Below, one piece after another: positions 28,006 to 33,659 of a stretch of DNA of 35,496 bases. Under the pieces are notes generated by a model, which had not been told where the DNA came from, ran no database searches, and worked only from the letters and a program-made list of their open reading frames with translations. Source of the DNA: Bradyrhizobium sp. GTDB taxonomy: Bacteria > Pseudomonadota > Alphaproteobacteria > Rhizobiales > Xanthobacteraceae. The stretch covers positions 1 to 35,496 of the forward strand of contig NZ_DAHUXJ010000069.1 of the NCBI RefSeq assembly GCF_027307225.1, in the 5' to 3' direction. The position numbers were made by a program, and so were the translations under genes. Position 1 is the stretch's first letter, and each line of letters begins with the position of its first letter.

Positions 28006-28125
28006 TCATGAGCGGGCCCAAAAGCGCCCGCTTGTTGATTGGTAGTAAAGCCAGGATTGGCTGGGAACTCTCCGCCCCAATCGAAGTTGTAGCGGCCTGT
28101 TCGAAGGCCGAAATGAATAGGCCCA

Positions 28126-28155
28126 CGGGCTTTCGCATCAAACGACGAAAGCCCG
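28126..28155 (+). terminator. Perfect 10-bp hairpin between carB and greA
   Basis: CGGGCTTTCG (28126-28135) pairs perfectly with CGAAAGCCCG (28146-28155) around a 10-nt loop, but no T run follows. A smaller GGCCT/AGGCC hairpin lies at 28094-28109. They may end or stabilise the carB mRNA. The rest of the 213-bp gap shows nothing else clear. Confidence 0.55.
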
Positions 28156-28218
28156 ATCTGGAAGACGTTTCGCGCGAGCCGCGCATCATGCGGCCCGCGC
28201 GATTGAAGGACGAAGAAG

Positions 28219-28695
28219 ATGATGGAAAAGGTTCCAATGACCTCGCTCGGTTACGCCGCACTCGAGGAAGAGTTGAAGAAGCGTCAAAGCGTGGACCGCC
28301 CGCGCATTATCGAACACATCGCGGAAGCGCGTTCGCACGGCGACCTTTCGGAGAACGCGGAATATCACGCTGCAAAAGAGGAGCAGTCGCATAATGAAGG
28401 CCGCATCGCCGAGCTCGAAGACAAGCTCGCGCGCGCCGACATAATCGACATTTCCAAGCTCTCCGGTGACACCATCAAGTTCGGCGCGACCGTCACGCTG
28501 GTCGACGAGGACACCGACAAGAAGGCGGTGTGGCAGCTCGTCGGTGAAGTCGAGGCCGACGCCAAGAAAGGCAGGATTTCCATCACCTCGCCGCTCGCGC
28601 GCGCGCTGATCGGCAAGAAGAAAGGCACCACCGTGGAAGTCATGGCGCCCGGCGGCGCCAAGGCCTACGAGATCACCAAGGTGGAGTGGCGCTGA
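28219..28695 (+). CDS. greA: Transcription elongation factor GreA
   Basis: Rescues backtracked RNA polymerase by stimulating transcript cleavage through the secondary channel. The N-terminal coiled coil has the acidic tip [17 protein letters not shown], and the C-terminal FKBP-like domain ends [20 protein letters not shown] and YEITKV. The length of 158 residues is standard. AAGGA lies upstream of tandem ATG codons at 28219 and 28222, and a third Met at residue 7 precedes [12 protein letters not shown]; the exact start is one of these. carB-greA adjacency is common in alphaproteobacteria. Confidence 0.97.
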   Translation: MMEKVPMTSLGYAALEEELKKRQSVDRPRIIEHIAEARSHGDLSENAEYHAAKEEQSHNEGRIAELEDKLARADIIDISKLSGDTIKFGATVTLVDEDTDKKAVWQLVGEVEADAKKGRISITSPLARALIGKKKGTTVEVMAPGGAKAYEITKVEWR

Positions 28696-28735
28696 GCTCC
28701 ATCCGGAAATTACAATCAAAAAGCCACTTACAAAA

Positions 28736-28756
28736 GGCCGCGCCGCTATTGCGGCC
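28736..28756 (+). terminator. GC hairpin after greA
   Basis: GGCCGC (28736-28741) pairs with GCGGCC (28751-28756). It is preceded by AAAA and followed by TCTCC. A weak intrinsic terminator 40 nt past the greA stop is plausible. Confidence 0.5.
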
Positions 28757-28763
28757 TCTCCGA

Positions 28764-28840
28764 TGCGAACTTCGCAGTCAAAGGAGCTCTAGCAACTTAC
28801 GAACTCACGGCGAAACTGATAGGAACTCCAAATTCGCTAG
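28764..28840. repeat. Deleted remnant of the paired-hairpin element, copy D
   Basis: TGCGAAC, AGTCAAAGGAG and CTAGCAACTTA match the right arm of hairpin 1 plus spacer in copy B. They are followed directly by the hairpin 2 loop and right arm (GAACTC, then ACTGATAGGAACT, then CCAAATTCG). The left arms are missing, so neither hairpin can form fully. Confidence 0.75.
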
Positions 28841-28907
28841 GATCGGCGGCAGGGGTGCGCGCGTTCCGGGCGACGCACATTCCGGATGTCCAACAGGGGG
28901 CGACGAC

Positions 28908-29300
28908 ATGGACCAGATGTTTTCAAAATTTCAGCCGCTCGCGCTGAGTTTGTTTCGCTTCATCACCGGCCTGCTGTTATTTCAGTACGGCATAGCAAAG
29001 ATCTTCAAATTTCCAGTCATCCCTCAATTCGCCAATCCTCCGCCGCTGATCATGACGGCGGGCGGGATCGAACTCGTGCTCGGCGCACTTTTGATGATCG
29101 GACTCTTCTCCCGCATCACAGCGTTCATCCTGTCGGGCGAAATGGCGTTTGCCTATTTCATCAGCCATTTCCCGCGCGGCTTCTTGCCGTTGATCAACAA
29201 CGGCACGGCCGCGATCCTGTTCTGCTTCGCATGTCTGTATCTTGCGACATCGGGCCCCGGTCCCTACAGCGTCGATGCGGCGATGGGAAAGAAGAGCTGA
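28908..29300 (+). CDS. DoxX-family membrane protein
   Basis: A 130-residue, four-helix inner-membrane protein: LSLFRFITGLLLFQYGIAKI, MTAGGIELVLGALLMIGLFS, AFILSGEMAFAYFISHFPRG and GTAAILFCFACLYLATSGPG. It matches the DoxX/DoxD-like family, which is implicated in redox or sulphur metabolism in some species but mostly of unknown function. The ATG at 28908 is chosen over a longer frame because the upstream part runs through repeat copy D and greA, and GGGGG sits just upstream. Confidence 0.9.
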   Translation: MDQMFSKFQPLALSLFRFITGLLLFQYGIAKIFKFPVIPQFANPPPLIMTAGGIELVLGALLMIGLFSRITAFILSGEMAFAYFISHFPRGFLPLINNGTAAILFCFACLYLATSGPGPYSVDAAMGKKS

Positions 29301-29307
29301 CGCGAAG

Positions 29308-29415
29308 CGTCATTCCGGAGAGCGAAATGAAAATAAGCGTATCCGGAATCTCGAGATTCCCGATGCGCAATTGCGCATCCGAGGTCCGGTGCTGGCGCAC
29401 CATTCCGGAATGACG
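29308..29415. repeat. Rhizobial palindrome with two perfect inner palindromes
   Basis: The outer arms CGTCATTCCGGA and TCCGGAATGACG enclose GGAATCTCGAGATTCC (29345-29360) and GATGCGCAATTGCGCATC (29362-29379), both perfect palindromes, and a GGTGCTGGCGCACC stem. It separates the convergent DoxX and Lrp genes. Confidence 0.85.
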
Positions 29416-29421
29416 GATTAG

Positions 29422-29901
29422 TTACCCCCTCGGCTTCGCTTCCAGCGGCACGACGGCGTCATATTTCGAGTTATGCAGAACCAGCGATGTTCTGACATTG
29501 CGCACGTGCGGCGCAGCGGTCAGGTGGGTGACGAAGTCCTGGAACGTCGCCATGTCGGGCGCAACGCATTTCAGAACGAAATCGACTTCGCCCGACAGCA
29601 TCCAGCATTCCCGCACCAGCGGCTCGGCGCGGACAAAATCCTCGAAGGCGCGCAGGTCGGCATCGGCCTGGCTCGACAAATGGACGGACGCAAACACGGT
29701 GACGTCGAATCCGAGCTTGCGCGGGTCGAGTAACCCGCGATAGCCCAGGATGTAACCGGCCTCCTCCAGCGCCCGGACGCGCCGCAGGCAGGGCGGCGGT
29801 GAAATGCCGACGCGTTTGGCCAATTCGACGTTGGTGATTCGGCCATCAGCCTGGATTTCGCTCAGGATTTTGAGGTCAATTTCGTCAAGGTTCTTCGACA
29901 C
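29422..29901 (-). CDS. Lrp/AsnC-family transcriptional regulator
   Basis: A 159-residue feast/famine regulator. The N-terminal helix-turn-helix is LDEIDLKILSEIQADGRITN followed by VELAKRVGISPPPCLRRVRA. The C-terminal RAM/effector domain includes GYRGLLDPRKLGFDVTVFAS, ECWMLSGEVDFVLKCVAPDM and the last-strand LVLHNSKYDAVVPLE. Family members respond to amino acids and commonly autoregulate. The intergenic region to trxB holds two TTGC-type palindromes that could be its sites. Confidence 0.92.
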   Translation of the reverse strand: MSKNLDEIDLKILSEIQADGRITNVELAKRVGISPPPCLRRVRALEEAGYILGYRGLLDPRKLGFDVTVFASVHLSSQADADLRAFEDFVRAEPLVRECWMLSGEVDFVLKCVAPDMATFQDFVTHLTAAPHVRNVRTSLVLHNSKYDAVVPLEAKPRG

Positions 29902-29997
29902 GCGGTCCGGCTTCCAAGGGCTGCAGGTGATTTGAAGCTGGCGGCTCGTGCCTTCAGCTTTCTGGTGGCAACACTCTTAGCGCAGCTCGCCGTGGTT

Positions 29998-30014
29998 GCG
30001 CAATTTTATTGCGC
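29998..30014. promoter_or_regulatory. Putative Lrp/AsnC operator
   Basis: GCGCAATTTTATTGCGC is a perfect 6-5-6 palindrome with an AT centre. It lies 97 bp upstream of the Lrp gene in the divergent Lrp-trxB region. A related site, TGCAATTCTTGCA, lies at 30064-30076. The AT-rich centre and size suit an Lrp-type dimer; binding is inferred. Confidence 0.5.
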
Positions 30015-30099
30015 GTGCGCCGCGACAAATTTCTTGCTCACGGGAAATTTTGCCGATTTGGATTGCAATTCTTGCATAGCTCGCCAGATGCCCTAAAGT

Positions 30100-30148
30100 T
30101 GGATTTGGCACTTTCGGCGCCTTCGCGGCGCTTTCCAGGGCAAATCCA
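30100..30148 (+). repeat. Two-tier hairpin in the trxB leader
   Basis: TGGATTTG (30100-30107) pairs with CAAATCCA (30141-30148), with an inner GCGCC/GGCGC stem around TTCGC. It ends 41 bp before the trxB ATG, so it would fold in the 5' leader if transcription starts upstream. Confidence 0.6.
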
Positions 30149-30189
30149 GCTCAAGCGCTCATCAAATTCCCTTCGAAAGGGATCGGTTC

Positions 30190-31155
30190 ATGTCTGCTCC
30201 CGTCCACGCCAAGGTGGTCATTATCGGTTCCGGCCCGGCCGGTTATACCGCGGCGATCTATGCGGCGCGCGCCATGCTTGAACCGATTCTGATCCAGGGC
30301 ATCCAGCCCGGCGGGCAGCTCACCATCACGACAGACGTGGAAAACTACCCGGGTTTTGCCGACGTGATCCAGGGCCCGTGGCTGATGGATCAAATGGAGA
30401 AACAGGCGGCCCATGTCGGGACCAAGATCGTAACCGACCTCGTCAACAAGCTCGAACTGGCGCAGCGGCCGTTCCGCCTGACCTGCGACTCGGGCGACGT
30501 CTACCTGGCCGAAACCGTCATCCTCGCCACCGGCGCCCAGGCCCGCTGGCTGGGCTTGCCGTCGGAAGAGAAGTTCAAGGGATTTGGCGTCTCGGCCTGC
30601 GCGACCTGCGATGGATTCTTCTATCGCGGCAAGGAAGTCATCGTGGTCGGCGGCGGCAACACCGCGGTCGAGGAAGCGCTGTTTCTGACCAACTTCGCCT
30701 CGAGGGTAACCATCGTGCATCGCCGCGACCACTTCCGCGCCGAGCGCATCCTGCAAGAGCGCCTGTTCAAGCACCCCAAGATCAAGGTGGTGTGGGACTC
30801 AGCGGTCGACGAGATCAGGGGCGGAGAGAATCCGTCCAAGGTCACCCATGTCCGGCTGAAGAACGTCAAGACCGGCGCGCTGAGCGAACTTTCGGCCGAC
30901 GGCGTCTTCGTCGCGATCGGCCATGCGCCCGCGACCGACCTCGTCACAGGACAGATCAAGCTGAAGCCGTCGGGCTATGTCGAGGTCGCCCCGAACTCGA
31001 CCGCGACTTCGGTGCCGGGCCTGTTTGCCGCCGGCGACGTCGCCGACGAAACCTACCGCCAGGCGGTCACGGCCGCCGGCCTGGGCTGCATGGCAGCCCT
31101 TGAAGCCGAGCGTTTTTTGGCGCTGCGCGCGAGTGATCGCGCGGCAGCGGAGTGA
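30190..31155 (+). CDS. trxB: Thioredoxin reductase (NADPH)
   Basis: Reduces thioredoxin with NADPH through FAD and a redox disulphide. The FAD-binding motif is VVIIGSGPAGYTAAIYAARA, the catalytic CxxC is Cys137-Ala-Thr-Cys140 in GVSACATCDGFFY, the NADPH motif is EVIVVGGGNTAVEEALFLTN, and GLFAAGDVADETYRQAVTAA closes the flavin site. The length of 321 residues is standard. AAAGGG lies upstream of the ATG. The LysR gene begins 2 bp after the stop (or overlaps it if a GTG start is used), so they likely form an operon. Confidence 0.98.
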   Translation: MSAPVHAKVVIIGSGPAGYTAAIYAARAMLEPILIQGIQPGGQLTITTDVENYPGFADVIQGPWLMDQMEKQAAHVGTKIVTDLVNKLELAQRPFRLTCDSGDVYLAETVILATGAQARWLGLPSEEKFKGFGVSACATCDGFFYRGKEVIVVGGGNTAVEEALFLTNFASRVTIVHRRDHFRAERILQERLFKHPKIKVVWDSAVDEIRGGENPSKVTHVRLKNVKTGALSELSADGVFVAIGHAPATDLVTGQIKLKPSGYVEVAPNSTATSVPGLFAAGDVADETYRQAVTAAGLGCMAALEAERFLALRASDRAAAE

Positions 31156-31157
31156 AT

Positions 31158-32081
31158 ATGAACCGAACTCGCGATGGATTTATGGATATGGATTGGGACA
31201 AGCTGAAGGTGTTTCACGCTGCGGCCGAAGCTGGGAGCTTCACGCATGCCGGCGAGCAGCTCGGCCTCTCGCAATCGGCCGTCTCCCGCCAGGTGAGCGC
31301 GCTGGAGCAGGAATTGTCGGTATCGCTGTTTCACCGCCATGCGCGCGGCCTGATCCTGACCGAACAGGGCGACCTTCTGTTTCGCACCGCACATGACGTG
31401 TTCATGCAGTTGCAGGCGGCGCGCGCGAAATTGACCGACAGCCGCGAGCGGCCGAGCGGCGATCTCAAGATCACCACCACGCCGGGCGTCGGCATCAACT
31501 GGCTGATTCCCCGGCTCGGCGAGTTCACCGCGCTTTACCCGGAGATCCGCATTTCGCTGATCGTCACCGACGAAGAGCTCGACCTGTCGATGCGCGAGGC
31601 GGACGTCGCGATCCGCACCCGCAAGCCGACCCAGCCCGACCTGATCCAGCGCAAGCTGTTTGCGATGGGCTTTCACGCCTATTGCTCGCCGGATTACATC
31701 AAGCGATTCGGCACGCCGCGCACGCTTGAAGAGCTCGACCAGCATCGAATCATCATGCTGTCCGACGGACAGGTCGCGCCGCATCTGCAAAACCGGAGCT
31801 GGCTGATCGAGGCAGGCCGCAACGGTACCGGGCCGCGCGAGCCCTACTTCAAGGTCAACAACATTCTTGGCCTGGTGCGGGCCTGTCAGCAGGGGTTGGG
31901 GATCGCGGCGCTGCCGGACTATCTGATCGAAGAGAACGGCCGCCTCGTGCAACTATTCGGCGAATCGGACTCCATCCAGCTCGACACCTATTTCGTTTAT
32001 CCCGAAGAGTTGAAGACGGTGGCCCGGGTGCAGGTATTCCGTGACTTCGTGGTGAGCAAGGCGCAGCGCTGGCCGTCCTAA
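31158..32081 (+). CDS. LysR-family transcriptional regulator
   Basis: A typical LysR regulator of about 307 residues. The N-terminal winged helix is WDKLKVFHAAAEAGSFTHAG, then EQLGLSQSAVSRQVSALEQE and SVSLFHRHARGLILTEQGDL. The periplasmic-binding-like effector domain runs from about residue 90 (GDLKITTTPGVGINWLIPRL) to the end. ATG 31158 has GGAG at good spacing; an in-frame GTG at 31152 overlaps the trxB stop, and ATG codons at 31182 and 31188 are also possible. Cotranscription with trxB suggests a link to thiol or redox control, but no effector or target can be read. Confidence 0.9.
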   Translation: MNRTRDGFMDMDWDKLKVFHAAAEAGSFTHAGEQLGLSQSAVSRQVSALEQELSVSLFHRHARGLILTEQGDLLFRTAHDVFMQLQAARAKLTDSRERPSGDLKITTTPGVGINWLIPRLGEFTALYPEIRISLIVTDEELDLSMREADVAIRTRKPTQPDLIQRKLFAMGFHAYCSPDYIKRFGTPRTLEELDQHRIIMLSDGQVAPHLQNRSWLIEAGRNGTGPREPYFKVNNILGLVRACQQGLGIAALPDYLIEENGRLVQLFGESDSIQLDTYFVYPEELKTVARVQVFRDFVVSKAQRWPS

Positions 32082-32115
32082 ATCACGGTGCGATGACAAG
32101 AAATCGCATCGTGAT
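32082..32115 (+). terminator. 13-bp hairpin after the LysR gene
   Basis: The arms 32082-32094 and 32103-32115 pair over 13 bp with one G-T pair and an 8-nt loop, starting directly after the stop codon. CTCATCTATTTATTT follows. It is a likely transcription end for the trxB-LysR unit. Confidence 0.7.
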
Positions 32116-32244
32116 CTCATCTATTTATTTGAGATTCGAACATGATCTCCGCACAAATGCATTTGCGTTTGTCGCGAGGAAAAAGTCGGCTTCCACTTTT
32201 CGCTAACGCGGCCTTCGATCCGGATCGCGCTCTAATTATCAGTC

Positions 32245-32456
32245 GATAACCGATGCCCGCATGTCTGACATGCGGCATCCCCCGTTGCTGCACGGCACCC
32301 CGTGAGGCCATAGTGTTTGGACACTGAGCTTTCGCGCTGCGCACATGTCCCCCTCCTCCTGTGGCGCGGGTGTTCGGTTATCCCTCTTGGAAGGTGATTG
32401 TGTCGGCCCAACGAGGCCAATACTTAAAGCCGGGCTCTCACGAGCCCGGCTTTTTT
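32245..32456 (+). ncRNA. Predicted structured small RNA
   Basis: GATAACCGA (32245-32253) pairs perfectly with TCGGTTATC (32374-32382), enclosing several hairpins: CCGCATGT/ACATGCGG (32257-32275), CACGG/CCGTG and AGTGT/ACACT. A C/U-rich segment at 32348-32360 (CCCCCTCCTCC) could bind Shine-Dalgarno sequences. A TAATTAT box at 32233-32239 puts the transcription start at about 32245, and the terminator at 32426-32456 gives a 3' end. No long reading frame fits. The family is not recognised: the alphaproteobacterial sRNA families with CCUCC motifs come to mind, but I could not confirm one. Confidence 0.55.
32426..32456 (+). terminator. Strong intrinsic terminator
   Basis: GCCGGGCTC (32429-32437) pairs perfectly with GAGCCCGGC (32442-32450) around TCAC, preceded by AAA and followed by six T. 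No protein gene on the plus strand ends nearby other than LysR, more than 340 bp upstream, which supports a separate RNA gene. Confidence 0.93.
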
Positions 32457-32582
32457 CTACCCGGGATTTTTCACGTGAGGCGCGTTTTTCATGATGAGAA
32501 AGACGCGCTTCCGTTGACAGCGGAAGCTGCAGCCCGCATCATCCCTTCCATGTTCACGACTTCGTGCGCCGCCATCCATTCG

Positions 32583-32607
32583 AAAAAAGCCACCCTTCCG
32601 GGGGCTT
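32583..32607 (-). terminator. Minus-strand terminator with no minus-strand gene upstream
   Basis: AAGCC (32587-32591) pairs with GGCTT (32603-32607), continued by CCC/GGG with one bulge and a TTCC loop. On the minus strand the foot is followed by TTTTTT. A short minus-strand transcript from within 32610-32711 would be terminated here. Confidence 0.65.
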
Positions 32608-32651
32608 CGGATCGACGCGCGCGATAGACTTCTCGTGACCTGCCGATCTGC

Positions 32652-32678
32652 AACCCCTGCCGCGAGGTGGGGTTTTTT
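32652..32678 (+). terminator. Terminator or attenuator before the DapA-like gene
   Basis: AACCCC (32652-32657) pairs with GGGGTT (32669-32674) and six T follow from 32673. It ends 33 bp before the DapA-like ATG. It therefore either ends an upstream small RNA or attenuates the gene; any promoter for unattenuated expression would need to fit in the short remaining gap. Confidence 0.8.
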
Positions 32679-32711
32679 GTGTCCCGTCTCCGGCCAATCA
32701 GGAGATGGACC

Positions 32712-33659
32712 ATGACTGCCCCTGTTTCTTCCTGCGTGCAATCGTCCGGCCTCAGGTCACACTTGCACGGCCTCTGGCTGCCGCTGGTCACGCCGTTTTG
32801 CGACGGCGTGGTGGATGAGGTTTCGCTGCGGCGGCTGGTAACGCATTACGCAGCCTTGCCGATCGACGGCCTGATCCTGGCCGCGACCTCAGGCGAAGGC
32901 CTGGCGCTTGGCATGTCGGAATTGGAATGGATCGTCGCGGTGGCGCGAGAGATAAGCGCCGAGAGCCGACGCTATCTGCCGATCTGCCTCGGGCTGGCGG
33001 GCAGCCACACCCGCAAGATGTGCAACACCCTTGACGAGACCGCCGGCTGGCCGATCGACGGCTATCTGATCTCGAGTCCCTATTACTCGCGGCCGTCGCA
33101 ACGCGGTCTGCTGCAGCACTTCACTGTGCTCGCCGATCACGCCTCCTGGCCGATCATGCTGTACAACATTCCCTACCGCGCCTCGGTCAATCTCGAGACC
33201 GAGACACTGCTCGAGCTCGCTTGCCACCCCAACATCGTCGGCATGAAGGATTGCGGCGCCAACCGCGCGCAGTCGATCGAATTGTTGCGTCGCCGGCCAG
33301 CCGGCTTTCGCATCCTGACCGGCGAGGATGCACTCTATTTCGAGGCGCTCAGCGATGGCGCCGACGGCGCGATCCTGTTGTCGGCCCATATCGAGACCGC
33401 AACTTTTGCCGCCATCGGCAGCCTGTTCCGGGAAGGCGAACAGGGTGCGGCGCGTGCACGCTGGGAAAGCGTATCCGCCCTGACCCGGCTGCTCTTTGCC
33501 GAGCCGAGCCCGGCGCCGGCCAAGTATTGGCTGGCGCGCAACGGTCTGATCGACAGCGCCGAGGTGCGCCTGCCGATGGTCGAGGTGAGCCGTGAACTCG
33601 CCGCTCGCCTCGACGCCGAGATCGCGCGGTGCCAGGCGGTGCTGACCGGAGCCGATTAA
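32712..33659 (+). CDS. DapA-family (dihydrodipicolinate synthase-like) class I aldolase
   Basis: A 315-residue (beta/alpha)8 enzyme of the DHDPS/N-acetylneuraminate lyase family. The Schiff-base lysine lies in [11 protein letters not shown] and the catalytic Tyr in [29 protein letters not shown] stands where true DapA usually has TTGE. Family members condense or cleave pyruvate-containing substrates. Lysine biosynthesis is the default, but the neighbours give no lysine context and the TSGE change allows another aldolase role. The ATG at 32712 has AGGAG at good spacing; a longer frame would cross the terminator at 32652-32678. It is convergent with the ATPase, sharing 3 bp at the stop codons. 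Confidence 0.88.
   Translation: MTAPVSSCVQSSGLRSHLHGLWLPLVTPFCDGVVDEVSLRRLVTHYAALPIDGLILAATSGEGLALGMSELEWIVAVAREISAESRRYLPICLGLAGSHTRKMCNTLDETAGWPIDGYLISSPYYSRPSQRGLLQHFTVLADHASWPIMLYNIPYRASVNLETETLLELACHPNIVGMKDCGANRAQSIELLRRRPAGFRILTGEDALYFEALSDGADGAILLSAHIETATFAAIGSLFREGEQGAARARWESVSALTRLLFAEPSPAPAKYWLARNGLIDSAEVRLPMVEVSRELAARLDAEIARCQAVLTGAD

Larger units (their letters stand above)
32457..32711. other. Leader region of the DapA-like gene with hairpins on both strands
   Basis: This 255-bp stretch holds GCTTCCG/CGGAAGC and GCGCGT/ACGCGC stems (around 32472-32535). It has a hairpin at 32587-32607 whose T run lies on the minus strand (minus-strand terminator, 32583-32607) and a plus-strand terminator at 32652-32678. 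Only tiny open frames are present, including a 28-codon minus-strand one (MAAHEVVNMEGMMRA start). It may encode one or two further small RNAs or an attenuated leader. Confidence 0.5.

Noticed and set aside
28686..28907. The upstream extension of the DoxX reading frame
   Set aside because: It overlaps greA and the repeat remnant and encodes a basic, non-conserved sequence; the ATG at 28908 has its own ribosome-binding site and starts the membrane domain.
32245..32382. 6S RNA
   Set aside because: The closing stem is suggestive, but the interior folds into several separate hairpins rather than one rod with a central bubble, and the neighbouring genes are not the usual zapA/5-FTHF cyclo-ligase locus.
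32489..32577. A 28-codon minus-strand ORF beginning MAAHEVVNMEGMMRA
   Set aside because: Too short to judge. It has no clear ribosome-binding site, and the same bases form GC stems. It is mentioned in the region entry but not called as a gene.
32245..32711. A known riboswitch for the DapA-like gene (lysine, cobalamin, TPP)
   Set aside because: None of the conserved core motifs I know for these classes is visible, and a terminator at 32426-32456 separates the structure from the gene by over 250 bp.
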